Positions 8,135-16,161 of a DNA stretch of 64,000 nt are shown piece by piece (the first letter of the stretch is position 1; the number at the start of each line of letters is the position of its first letter). The stretch comes from Spirosoma lacussanchae (GTDB lineage Bacteria; Bacteroidota; Bacteroidia; Cytophagales; Spirosomataceae), in NCBI RefSeq assembly GCF_005870035.1, contig NZ_SWJG01000001.1, forward strand, positions 855,639 through 919,638, in the 5' to 3' direction. The notes beneath the pieces are model-generated. The model saw only the letters and a program-made list of their open reading frames with translations, made no database searches and was not told where the DNA came from. Made by a program: the position numbers and the translations under genes.

Positions 8135-9937
8135 ATGAAGCGTTTTGGATGGGCAGGCCTGCTGGCTGCTTTGTTATTGGGCCAGGAAACGGTGGCCGCC
8201 ACTAAACCGGCAACTCCGCTGGTCTACGAGATCGATCTTACCAACCGCGCCGACGATCAGTTCAAGGTAACCCTGCGCGTAAATGGCCTCACCGCCGATA
8301 ATGCCATATACCAGTTTGCCGCCACGGCACCAGGTACGTATCAGATCATGGACATTGGCCGGTATGTGCGCTCATTCAAAGCGTTCGACAGCAAAGGCCG
8401 CGAGCTGAAAACCGAGCAGGTATCTACCAACCAGTGGAAGTTTGCCGAGCCGAAGAACGTACGGACCATTCAGTACAGCATTGCCGAAACCTGGGATACG
8501 CCGGTTGCCGAACACAAACCGTACAACATGTGCGGCACATCCATCGAAAACGACCATGTACTGATCAACGGGCAGGGTGTGTTTGGCTTTCCGACGGGTA
8601 TGCAGGCGGCCCCGCTGGAGGTGAAAATCAACTACCCCGCCGACTGGAGCGTAGGAACGGCCCTGGACAAAAATGCCAGGGGTAACTTCGTAGCAGCCAG
8701 CTACGACCGCATCGTTGACTCGCCCATTCTGCTGGGTCGGCTAACGAAGGCTTCCACGACCGTGGCCGGGGCACAGATCGATGTTTATACCTATTCGAAG
8801 ACGGATAAAATCAAGTCGGAACAGCTGCTGGGCAGTATGCAGGCTATGCTCAACGCGGCCGGTCAGTTTCTGAAGCAGCTGCCCGTAAAGCGGTATACGT
8901 TCCTGTACCATTTCGAAGACGAGAGCTGGGGCGCCTGGGAGCATTCGTACAGCTCGGAGTACGTGCTCAAAGAAGAAGAGTTCTCAAAGAAGGTGGGGGA
9001 GGAGGTTACCTCCATTGCGGCCCACGAGTTCTTCCACGTAGTAACCCCGCTCAACATCCACAGCGAACTGATCGAGCAGTTCAACTTCGTTACGCCGACG
9101 CCATCGGAGCATTTGTGGCTGTATGAAGGCGTAACCGAATGGGCCAGCAACGCCATGCAGCTGCGCGGCCAGATCATGGACCTGCCGACGTACCTGGACC
9201 AGCAGAGCAAGAAAATCAGCATCGACAAGCAGCTCGATACGACCTACACCCTGAGCCAGCTGGGCCTGACGTGCTTCACCGACGAAGGCCAGAAACAGTA
9301 TTTCAACATCTACAACCGGGGTGCCCTGGTAGCGGGGCTGCTCGATATTCGGCTGCTGGAGCTATCGAAGGGAACGCGCGGCCTGCGCGAGGTGGTCAAC
9401 GAACTGGCTACAACCTATGGCCCAAACAAAGCCTTTCCGGAGAAAGAGTTTTTTACCATCTTCACCCAGAAGACCTACCCCGAAATTGCCGACTTCTTCA
9501 ACCGCTACGTAAAGGCCGCCGAGCCGCTGCCGTTTACCGAGTACTACGGTAAGCTGGGTATCAACTACAGTCCGGCGCTGGCAACGGGCCGCAAAACGGT
9601 GTCGAGGGGCTATGGCGTAAGGCCGGTAGAGGGTAAGCTGATCCTCAGCAAGCTCAGCGAGGCTGCCCTCAAAGCCGGTTTGCAGGAAAACGACGAATGG
9701 ATCGGCTACAACCGGCAACCTTTGTCGATGGGTAACGCGGGCGCGGTGATCGAACAGATGAGCCAGCTTACCCCGGCCGACAGCTACGAGATGACCATTC
9801 GCCGGAATGGGCAGGAGCTGACCATCAAAAACGCCATGGTCGAAACCGACGAGGTCAAACGGTTCGCGTTCCAGGTCAATTCCCAGGCCACGCCCGAACA
9901 GCTGAAGCTGCGCGAGATCTGGCAAAAGAATCTGTAA
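8135..9937 (+). CDS. M61-family metallopeptidase with PDZ domain, exported
   Basis: A 600-residue M61 (glycyl aminopeptidase-like) peptidase. Residues 1-22 form a signal peptide. After a beta-sandwich N-domain comes the zinc motif HEFFH (297-301), with the third ligand in LYEGVTEW (E331). A PDZ-like domain occupies the C-terminal 100 or so residues (GVRPVEGKLILSKLSE onward). Members remove N-terminal residues, often Gly or Ala, in the periplasm. ATG at 8135 is chosen over an upstream GTG at 8111 because it starts the signal peptide. A near-consensus -7 box (TAACTTG, 8097-8103) lies about 30 bp upstream. No partner gene is adjacent. Confidence 0.9.
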   Translation: MKRFGWAGLLAALLLGQETVAATKPATPLVYEIDLTNRADDQFKVTLRVNGLTADNAIYQFAATAPGTYQIMDIGRYVRSFKAFDSKGRELKTEQVSTNQWKFAEPKNVRTIQYSIAETWDTPVAEHKPYNMCGTSIENDHVLINGQGVFGFPTGMQAAPLEVKINYPADWSVGTALDKNARGNFVAASYDRIVDSPILLGRLTKASTTVAGAQIDVYTYSKTDKIKSEQLLGSMQAMLNAAGQFLKQLPVKRYTFLYHFEDESWGAWEHSYSSEYVLKEEEFSKKVGEEVTSIAAHEFFHVVTPLNIHSELIEQFNFVTPTPSEHLWLYEGVTEWASNAMQLRGQIMDLPTYLDQQSKKISIDKQLDTTYTLSQLGLTCFTDEGQKQYFNIYNRGALVAGLLDIRLLELSKGTRGLREVVNELATTYGPNKAFPEKEFFTIFTQKTYPEIADFFNRYVKAAEPLPFTEYYGKLGINYSPALATGRKTVSRGYGVRPVEGKLILSKLSEAALKAGLQENDEWIGYNRQPLSMGNAGAVIEQMSQLTPADSYEMTIRRNGQELTIKNAMVETDEVKRFAFQVNSQATPEQLKLREIWQKNL

Positions 9938-10056
9938 CGCTCTACCGGTTCTCGTAGAGACACAACCCATCACTTCTGACTGACGTCAGCAACAGACCCT
10001 TCGGTCAGGGGATGTGGGGACACGGATCTTGGGATGGGACTTTGGCTGACGCGTCT

Positions 10057-10078
10057 GAGACGCGATGGGTCGCGTCTC
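10057..10078. repeat. GAGACGCG hairpin
   Basis: Perfect 8-bp stem gagacgcg (10057-10064) / cgcgtctc (10071-10078) with loop atgggt. The gagacgcg word recurs in the neighbouring 14-bp tandem array, so both may belong to one repeat family. Confidence 0.7.
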
Positions 10079-10127
10079 TACGGTCCGCAGGCTCGCGTTT
10101 CCAAACCGTAGTCCATGTTTGCACCGA

Positions 10128-10183
10128 GACGCGGAGTCCGAGACGCGTAGTCCGGGACGCGTAGTCCGGGACGCGCAGTCCGA
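10128..10183. repeat. Tandem array of four 14-bp units
   Basis: Four contiguous units of gacgcgNagtccgR: gacgcggagtccga, gacgcgtagtccgg (twice) and gacgcgcagtccga. The two central units are identical. It is noncoding. Confidence 0.85.
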
Positions 10184-10194
10184 CTCCTGCATCG

Positions 10195-10216
10195 CGGGCC
10201 GTGAGGACACGGCCCG
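10195..10216 (-). terminator. GC-rich 9-bp hairpin near the 3' end of the truC operon
   Basis: Perfect stem cgggccgtg/cacggcccg with loop agga, 31 bp beyond the truC stop. There is no T tract, so it may be a transcript-end stabiliser rather than a true terminator. Confidence 0.4.
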
Positions 10217-10246
10217 TTCATGCGTCAGCTATGCTATTCAGGCAGG

Positions 10247-10957
10247 TCATTCCGTACGGCCAAACAGGGTGGCCAGCATGCGGGTGAACTCGGTTTGGAA
10301 AGGGGCGGTGATATCGATGAGTTCGGCGGTGGTGGGGTGCTGAAACCGGAGTTGCCGGGCGTGCAGCAGCATCGTATTCATCGAGAAATGTTCCAGAAAT
10401 AGCTTGTTCTGCTTGTTGCAGCCATGGGGCCGGTCGCCGATGATGGGGTGAAGAACGTGCGCCATATGCTTGCGCAGCTGGTGCATCCGGCCGGTGGTGG
10501 GGGTTAGCTCGACGAGCGAATACCGCGATGTAGCGTGTTTCCCGGCGGCCAGCGGGATCTCCGTACGGCTAATCGTTTTCAGGTGCGTGACAGCCTCCTG
10601 CACCACCCCATCGTCGCGCCGAAGCGGGTAGTCGATGGTTTGTGTATCGTCGGTAAAACCCCGCACAATGGCAACGTAGGTTTTGTCGATAAGCCCGTCC
10701 ATAAATCGCTGCTGCATGGCCGCGTTCATGGCCTCATCCAGCGCAAACAACAGGACGCCCCCCGTTTTCCGGTCGAGCCGATGCACCGGGTAGACGCGCT
10801 GCCCCAGCTGATCGCGTAGTAACTGCACCGCAAACTCGCTGGCGTCGCTGGCAATGGGCGAGCGGTGGACCAGCAGTCCGTGCGGTTTATTGATGGCCAC
10901 CAGTTCGGCCGACTGGTACAAAATGGGCAGCAGCGCCCGGCGGGCTGAATCGATCAT
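10247..10957 (-). CDS. truC: tRNA pseudouridine synthase C (RluA family)
   Basis: A 236-residue RluA-type pseudouridine synthase. The catalytic motif HRLDRKTGGVLLFAL contains the nucleophile Asp62. The order LVAINKPHGLLVHRS, HRLDR, YVAIVRG, YPLRRDD, AVTH, TTGRMHQLRKHMAH and HPIIGDRPHG follows TruC, which modifies U65 in some tRNAs. Length is close to the family norm, with no S4 domain. Its start overlaps the stop of the upstream DinB gene by 4 bp (ATGA), so the two are translationally coupled. RluA-family members acting on rRNA are the main alternative. Confidence 0.85.
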   Translation of the reverse strand: MIDSARRALLPILYQSAELVAINKPHGLLVHRSPIASDASEFAVQLLRDQLGQRVYPVHRLDRKTGGVLLFALDEAMNAAMQQRFMDGLIDKTYVAIVRGFTDDTQTIDYPLRRDDGVVQEAVTHLKTISRTEIPLAAGKHATSRYSLVELTPTTGRMHQLRKHMAHVLHPIIGDRPHGCNKQNKLFLEHFSMNTMLLHARQLRFQHPTTAELIDITAPFQTEFTRMLATLFGRTE

Positions 10958-11529
10958 GCCGGAAAGTCGGGGCTGTTTTTGAGTTCGTCGATCTGTTTAC
11001 GATGCCGTTCCACGTGGGCCGACAGGAGCAGAACGGCCTGGTAGATATCGAGCCACCCCAGGGCTATATGGCGGAAGTAGTGCGTTCGCAGGTCGTCTGT
11101 CTGGGCCTGTACGTAGGCAATGGCTATGTCGCGCTGCTGCTCAAAATCCAGCAGGGCCGCAGCGGTTGAGCCAAACCGCCCCGTCGGTATAAACGGATCG
11201 GGCGCCGGCAGCGTAACGGCGCGGCTGCGAACGGCTTTGATCACATCGACATCGGATAGCCGCACCTCGGCCCGCCTGGCGGGGTCGGCGGGGTAACTCA
11301 TTCCTTTCTGGATGCCGCCGAAGATACCCCGCTCAACCAAAGCGATATGTTCGATACACTCGGCTACCGACCAGCGATCGGGGGCCGGTTTGTAGGAAAG
11401 CTGTGCATCGGTCAGGCCTTCCAGCGACTGGCGCAGGTTGATGCGGGTGGCGCTGAGCGCGTCGAGGGCGTAGGCTCGCTGTTCATCGGTAACAGGCCCG
11501 CTGGCGGAGGTGGGTTTCAGGTTTTGCAT
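10954..11529 (-). CDS. DinB-superfamily protein
   Basis: A 191-residue four-helix DinB/YfiT-type protein. The first helix carries LRQSLEGLTDAQLSYKPAPDRWSVAECIEHIALVERG, typical of the family, with a conserved metal-binding His in CIEHI. A later AYVQAQTDDLRTHYFRHIALGWLDIYQAVLLLSAHVERHRKQI helix contains the HxxRHxxQI signature. Relatives are metal-dependent thiol transferases or hydrolases; the substrate here is unknown. ATG at 11529 is chosen because a -7 promoter box (11551-11558) lies just upstream, which excludes an earlier start at 11577. It is first in a two-gene operon with truC. Confidence 0.85.
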   Translation of the reverse strand: MQNLKPTSASGPVTDEQRAYALDALSATRINLRQSLEGLTDAQLSYKPAPDRWSVAECIEHIALVERGIFGGIQKGMSYPADPARRAEVRLSDVDVIKAVRSRAVTLPAPDPFIPTGRFGSTAAALLDFEQQRDIAIAYVQAQTDDLRTHYFRHIALGWLDIYQAVLLLSAHVERHRKQIDELKNSPDFPA

Positions 11530-11550
11530 GGGCTGATCGTCGTAACGTGA

Positions 11551-11558
11551 CAAAGGTA
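11551..11558 (-). promoter_or_regulatory. -7 promoter element for the DinB-truC operon
   Basis: Minus-strand TACCTTTG, with a TTGG at 11574-11577 as a possible, closely spaced -33 box. It predicts a start near 11545 and a leader of about 16 nt, and decides the DinB start codon. Confidence 0.65.
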
Positions 11559-11788
11559 CGGCAGGTTGAGGAGCCAATGGTCTGGACGGTCAGCATACGG
11601 CATGGCCGCGACCGACTGGCTGGTACATACTGGTTGGTAATCAGTAAACTACCTATTAATAAATCGTTGTACCGCTGCCTAACTAAAAAGAAGGGCGCCC
11701 ATGAGCTGTTTCTAACTTTTGTCCGTATTCTCAATAGCTCTATTCTACGCTCATATTTTCTTTTCTTCCTTCCAAAACAACCAAACGT

Positions 11789-12790
11789 ATGCGTACCTCA
11801 TTACTTGCTGCTCTTTCTGTATGCACGCTACTTCTGCTCAACAGTTGTCAGGACCACCTGGTCCCCAGCGGCCCCAGCCGGTTACGGGTCGATGATGTAG
11901 CCACTCAGCTGGCTTTCCCGATCGGGATGTCGGCCGATAATCAGGGCCGTATCTGGGTTGCCGAGACAGCAGCCGGTATGGTATCCGTTATTATGCCCGG
12001 TGGTCAGAAATACCCCGTCATTACCGGGTTCAGCGTTAGCATCAGCCCTGAAAATACCCCCGACGGACTTAACCACCTGCTGTATAAGGATGGGATGTTG
12101 TATATCCTGCATGGCATTGATGAAAAAATGTACATCGCCAATGTAGGGTCGTTCAAACCCGGCGACGCACCGGTTTCGTTCAACACGCTGAAGAGCGAAG
12201 CCATCGGTCAGTTTGTGCTCGATTACAAGTTCACCGACGATACAGAAGATTCGAACCTGTATAACCTAACCTTCGGACCCGACGGCGACCTGTTCATTGC
12301 CGATGCGGGTGCCAATGCCATCATTCGCCGGGCCAAAAACGGTGCGCTAAGCGTTTTTGCCACGCTGCCGGGTCTGCCCAATCCAACACCGGTAGGGCCT
12401 CCTGTCATCCAGGCGGTACCAACCGGTATCGCGTTCGACGGCAAGCGGTTCCTGGTCTCCACGCTGTCGGGTTTCCCGTTTCCGGTGGGTAAAGCCCGTG
12501 TATTCCAGATCGATGTGGCCGGAAACGTATCGCTCTATCAGGATGGCTTCACGAGTCTGGTCGATGTGCTGTTTGCGCCCGATCAGAACCCGCTTATTCT
12601 GGAGATTGCCCAGTTTGGTCCCCAGGGGCTGACGCCCAAGACGGGTAAACTGATCCGGTCGGCGAATGGGCAGGCCACCACGCTGCTGGAAGGTCTGAAC
12701 CTGCCAACCGATATTGAGCTGGGAAACGCGGCTAATACCTACTACATCAACAGCCTGGCCGACGGCAAAATACAGAAGATCACTTACTAG
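11789..12790 (+). CDS. ScyD/ScyE-family lipoprotein, beta-propeller
   Basis: A 333-residue predicted lipoprotein: signal peptide, then lipobox LLNSC with Cys20. The mature part is an NHL/SMP30-like propeller with repeated blades (GMSADNQGRIWVAET; LTFGPDGDLFIADAGANAII; GIAFDGKRFLVSTLSGFPFPVGKARVFQID; LPTDIELGNAANTYYINSLADGKIQKI). It resembles the ScyD/ScyE family, named from cyanobacterial scytonemin clusters but common in bacteria without that pathway. Function is unknown. It is monocistronic, with a weak terminator-like hairpin at 12827-12861. No scytonemin genes are nearby, so no pigment role should be inferred. Confidence 0.8.
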   Translation: MRTSLLAALSVCTLLLLNSCQDHLVPSGPSRLRVDDVATQLAFPIGMSADNQGRIWVAETAAGMVSVIMPGGQKYPVITGFSVSISPENTPDGLNHLLYKDGMLYILHGIDEKMYIANVGSFKPGDAPVSFNTLKSEAIGQFVLDYKFTDDTEDSNLYNLTFGPDGDLFIADAGANAIIRRAKNGALSVFATLPGLPNPTPVGPPVIQAVPTGIAFDGKRFLVSTLSGFPFPVGKARVFQIDVAGNVSLYQDGFTSLVDVLFAPDQNPLILEIAQFGPQGLTPKTGKLIRSANGQATTLLEGLNLPTDIELGNAANTYYINSLADGKIQKITY

Positions 12791-12826
12791 CGGGTTGAAC
12801 CCAAACGGGTCCGACTGCGTATGTAC

Positions 12827-12861
12827 AACAGCCGCGTTTCTGCAACAGGAGCGCGGCTGTT
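12827..12861 (+). terminator. Hairpin between ScyD/E-like and esterase genes
   Basis: Perfect 10-bp stem aacagccgcg (12827-12836) / cgcggctgtt (12852-12861) located 36 bp after the stop. The downstream T tract is poor. Confidence 0.5.
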
Positions 12862-12885
12862 ATCGTATACTGAACCCACCGGATT

Positions 12886-13776
12886 ATGCTGATCCCCCGT
12901 TTGCTCTGGCTGGTGCCGGCGCTGCTGCTCACCCTGGCGCTGGTGCTGCTCGTTGCCAGCGAATACGCTACCGCCCGCGCCAGCCGCCGAACTAAAGATG
13001 TTGCGTATGTAGCCGCAGCGGCCCCTGATTTCGATGCCGCCCGGCATCGGCTCGATGTGTATGCGCCAAGGGCGACATCATCGACTTTGCGGCCGGTCGT
13101 GGTGTTCATCCACGGCGGAAGCTGGAACAGCGGCAGCAAAAACCTGTACAGTTTCGTGGGTCGGCGGCTGGCTAAACAGGGGGTGGTGGCGGTGGTGATC
13201 AACTACCGGCTTTCGCCCGGCGTTCGGGTGCCCGATATGGCCGCCGACTGTGCCCGCGCCGTCGACTGGACTGCGCGGCACATTGCCGACTACGGGGGCG
13301 ACCCGAACCGGCTGTTTACCATGGGTCACTCGGCCGGTGCCGGGCTGGCGGCCCTGCTGGCGGTGAAGGATGAACTGTTTGCCGGACTGGGACGGTCAGC
13401 GAATCCCGTTAAAGGAGCCATTCTCGACGACCCGGCCGGTCTTGATATGGCTGATTACCTGACAAAGCTGGAGTACCCCAACGACGAGCAGTACCTGATT
13501 CCGTTCGGTAAAGACCCGGCCGTCTGGCGGGCGGTGTCGCCGATGTACCACGTTCGGGTCGGCAATCCGCCCATGCTGCTGTTTGTGGGTGGCGAAACGT
13601 ACCCGAGCATTACCAGCAGCAGCCGTCGGTTTCATGAGCGGCTGCAGGCGCTGGGTATACAACACGAGTATACTACCCTGCCCCGCAAGAAGCACGTAGG
13701 CATGGTAACGCAGCTGTACTGGAAAAACAACGTGATCTACCGGAGTCTGCTTCGGTTTGTCGGGGTTAAGCCCTAG
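12886..13776 (+). CDS. Alpha/beta hydrolase, HSL/carboxylesterase-like
   Basis: A 296-residue alpha/beta hydrolase with an N-terminal membrane anchor or signal (residues 1-25). The oxyanion motif is HGGSW (76-80), the nucleophile is in GHSAGAG (Ser149), and the acid/base residues lie in the MLLFVGGETYP and KKHVGM regions (His near 282). This is the pattern of BD-FAE/hormone-sensitive-lipase-like esterases that hydrolyse short-chain or aryl esters. It is probably tethered to the cytoplasmic membrane or exported. The next gene on this strand is a glycoside hydrolase; deacetylation of a sugar substrate would be plausible but is only inference. Confidence 0.87.
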   Translation: MLIPRLLWLVPALLLTLALVLLVASEYATARASRRTKDVAYVAAAAPDFDAARHRLDVYAPRATSSTLRPVVVFIHGGSWNSGSKNLYSFVGRRLAKQGVVAVVINYRLSPGVRVPDMAADCARAVDWTARHIADYGGDPNRLFTMGHSAGAGLAALLAVKDELFAGLGRSANPVKGAILDDPAGLDMADYLTKLEYPNDEQYLIPFGKDPAVWRAVSPMYHVRVGNPPMLLFVGGETYPSITSSSRRFHERLQALGIQHEYTTLPRKKHVGMVTQLYWKNNVIYRSLLRFVGVKP

Positions 13777-13852
13777 CGCGGGCGGCACAGTAACCGCGGC
13801 CCGACGGGGTCTTTTGAGGGCAACGTACCTATTTTCCGTACAGACACTTCCT

Positions 13853-15226
13853 ATGCCCGCATCTCCCGTTTTTCTTCGCGCTGCCCTGACTGTATGCTGG
13901 GCCGCTACCGCTGCGCTGTCGTCGGGGCAGTCGACTCCGCCCAAAGCCAACGACTCGACCACGCCCCTGCATCTGTTACAACCCGATTACCCCGTTCCGT
14001 ATGGTCAGCCCGCCGTTGCCGATGTAACGAAGGTGCTGAATCGAGTCTATACCTACCTGGCCGGTGTGACGCCGATGGAGGTCATCGACAAGCAAACCAG
14101 CCAGCCCATTACCAGCTTCGGTACGTTTAACCCCAACGCAGTGCTGAAACCCGGCGACTTCCGGCTGACCAGCTACGAATGGGGCGTTACCTACGCGGGT
14201 ATGCTGCTGGCTTCCGAAGCCACCGGCGATCCGCGCTATGCCGAATATACCAACCAGCGCCTGGCGTTTCTGGTCAACCTGATTCCGTATTTCCGCGAGC
14301 AGGTGCGCGCTAATCCGCAGGCTAACACCCCGCTGCGGCCCATGCTGGCCCCCCACGCCCTCGACGATGCGGGCGCCATGGCAGCGGCTATGATCAAAGC
14401 CACCCGAACCGGTCGAGTCAAAGCCGACCTGCGTCCGCAGATCGACACCTACCTGTCGTATATCCAGACCAAAGAACATCGTCTGGCCGACGGAACCCTG
14501 GCCCGCAACCGCCCACAACCCAACACTCTCTGGCTCGATGATCTGTTCATGAGCGTACCCGCTCTGGCGCAGATGGGAAAACTGACGGGTAACGGAGCCT
14601 ACTATGACGAAGCCGTAAAACAGGTGATTCAATTCTCGACCCGGATGTTCAACCGTCAGAACGGACTTTACATGCACGGCTGGGTCGAAGGCATGAGCGT
14701 TCATCCGGAGTTTCACTGGGCGCGGGCCAATGGCTGGGCGGTCATGACGGCGGTCGAACTGCTGGACGTGTTACCCGAAACCCACCCGGGCCGGGCGGCT
14801 GTGCTCGACCTGCTGCGGACACACGTGCGGGGGCTGGCCGCCTGCCAGTCGGGTTCAGGCTTCTGGCACCAGCTGCTCGACCGCACCGATTCGTATCTGG
14901 AGACGTCGGCCACGGCGATCTATGTATACTCGATGGCCCGGGCTATTAACCGGGGCTGGATCGATCCGCTGGCCTACGCACCGGTCGTTCTGCTGGGCTG
15001 GAACGCCGTGGCGACTAAAGTAACGGAAAAAGGACAGGTGGCGGGAACCTGCGTCGGTACGGGTATGGGCTTCGATCCGGCGTTTTATTACCACCGGCCG
15101 ATCAACCTGTACGCAGCCCATGGCTACGGTCCGGTGCTGCTGGCAGGCGCGGAGGTGATTCATCTGCTGAAAAAGCAGCAGTTCGAGATCAACGACAGCT
15201 CGTTACAGCTGACGCAAAAGCGGTAG
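13853..15226 (+). CDS. Glycoside hydrolase family 88/105 (unsaturated glycuronyl hydrolase-like), exported
   Basis: A 457-residue (alpha/alpha)6-barrel enzyme. ATG at 13853 starts a signal peptide (FLRAALTVCWAATAALSSGQS) and is preferred over an upstream TTG that overlaps the esterase. Family signatures include LWLDDLFMSVPALAQMGKLTG (the catalytic Asp region), MHGWVEGM, FHWARANGWAVMTAVELLD and YLETSATAIYVYSMARAI. Families GH88/GH105 hydrate the 4,5-unsaturated uronic acid left by polysaccharide lyases, for example rhamnogalacturonan fragments. No lyase is immediately adjacent, although a heparinase-II/III-like gene occurs 24 kb away. Exact family choice (88 versus 105) is uncertain. Confidence 0.86.
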   Translation: MPASPVFLRAALTVCWAATAALSSGQSTPPKANDSTTPLHLLQPDYPVPYGQPAVADVTKVLNRVYTYLAGVTPMEVIDKQTSQPITSFGTFNPNAVLKPGDFRLTSYEWGVTYAGMLLASEATGDPRYAEYTNQRLAFLVNLIPYFREQVRANPQANTPLRPMLAPHALDDAGAMAAAMIKATRTGRVKADLRPQIDTYLSYIQTKEHRLADGTLARNRPQPNTLWLDDLFMSVPALAQMGKLTGNGAYYDEAVKQVIQFSTRMFNRQNGLYMHGWVEGMSVHPEFHWARANGWAVMTAVELLDVLPETHPGRAAVLDLLRTHVRGLAACQSGSGFWHQLLDRTDSYLETSATAIYVYSMARAINRGWIDPLAYAPVVLLGWNAVATKVTEKGQVAGTCVGTGMGFDPAFYYHRPINLYAAHGYGPVLLAGAEVIHLLKKQQFEINDSSLQLTQKR

Positions 15227-15364
15227 GGCAGACCGGGCAGCCTGTCGCGCACGTGGGTCAATCGGTTGTCGGCGATGCGGGTCAGGGCTTTTCCGTTAAA
15301 ACCTTCGGGATTGATACGCGGTTATCGGCACAGAGAGTTTTTCATTATTCCGATTCTACAATTC

Positions 15365-16081
15365 ATGGCAGATTACATCAGAACCGCGCTGATTACGGGT
15401 GGTTCAAAAGGTATTGGGTACGGCGTGGCCGAAGTGCTCATCAAACAAGGCATCAAAGTGGCCATTACAAGCCGGTCGTCGGTGGCGGCCGAGCTGGCAG
15501 CGGCTAAACTGAACGAGATCAAGCCCGGCCACGCGCTGGGGCTGGCGGCCGATGTGCGTGACCTGGCGTCGCAGCAGCGCGTGGTCGACACCATCGTTCA
15601 GCAGTGGGAGCGACTCGATTACGTCATTGCCAACGCGGGCGTAGGGCATTTTGCGCCGATTCAGGAGCTGACGCCCGACCAGTGGCGCGAAACCATCGAT
15701 ATCAACCTGACCGGCGTCTTCAACACCGCCAAGGCCACCATTGCTGAACTGAAAAAGACCCAGGGTTACTTTATCTCGATAGCCAGCCTGGCCGGGGCCA
15801 ATTTCTTCGAGAAAGGATCGGCCTATAACGCCAGTAAATTCGGGCTGGTTGGCTTTACGCAGGCCATCATGCTCGATCTGCGCGGAGAAGGCATCAAGGT
15901 GTCGACGATCATGCCCGGTTCGGTGGCCACGGAGTTTGCCGACCACCAGCCCAGCGATGCCGACGCCTGGAAAATACAGCCCGAAGACATTGGCAATATT
16001 GTCTATGACCTGCTGAAAATGCATCCCCGTACGCTGCCCAGCAAGGTAGAAGTACGCCCATCCCGACCGGGTGGCAAATAA
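15365..16081 (+). CDS. Short-chain dehydrogenase/reductase
   Basis: A 238-residue classical SDR. The NAD(P) motif TGGSKGIG is at residues 10-17, NAG lies in VIANAGVG, the catalytic Ser is in ISIASLAG, and YNASK supplies the Tyr and Lys (about 157-161). It is cytosolic and oxidises or reduces an unknown alcohol/ketone. ATG at 15365 is chosen over an in-frame start at 15266, which would add about 33 residues unlike any SDR. It lies between the GH88/105 and M16 genes with spacers of 138 and 80 bp and may be monocistronic. Confidence 0.88.
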   Translation: MADYIRTALITGGSKGIGYGVAEVLIKQGIKVAITSRSSVAAELAAAKLNEIKPGHALGLAADVRDLASQQRVVDTIVQQWERLDYVIANAGVGHFAPIQELTPDQWRETIDINLTGVFNTAKATIAELKKTQGYFISIASLAGANFFEKGSAYNASKFGLVGFTQAIMLDLRGEGIKVSTIMPGSVATEFADHQPSDADAWKIQPEDIGNIVYDLLKMHPRTLPSKVEVRPSRPGGK

Positions 16082-16161
16082 GTGACAAAAAAATGGTCAG
16101 GAGTATCTAACGAGTTGGCTTCTCTATGTAAATTAGAAGCTTACTTCTGTTAGTACTCTAC

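Larger units (their letters stand above)
9938..10246. other. Repeat-rich 309-bp intergenic spacer
   Basis: No credible gene. It holds a perfect hairpin gagacgcg/cgcgtctc (10057-10078), a four-unit 14-bp tandem array (10128-10183) and a perfect 9-bp stem cgggccgtg/cacggcccg (10195-10216). It separates the M61 gene (+) from the convergent DinB/truC operon (-). Confidence 0.8.
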
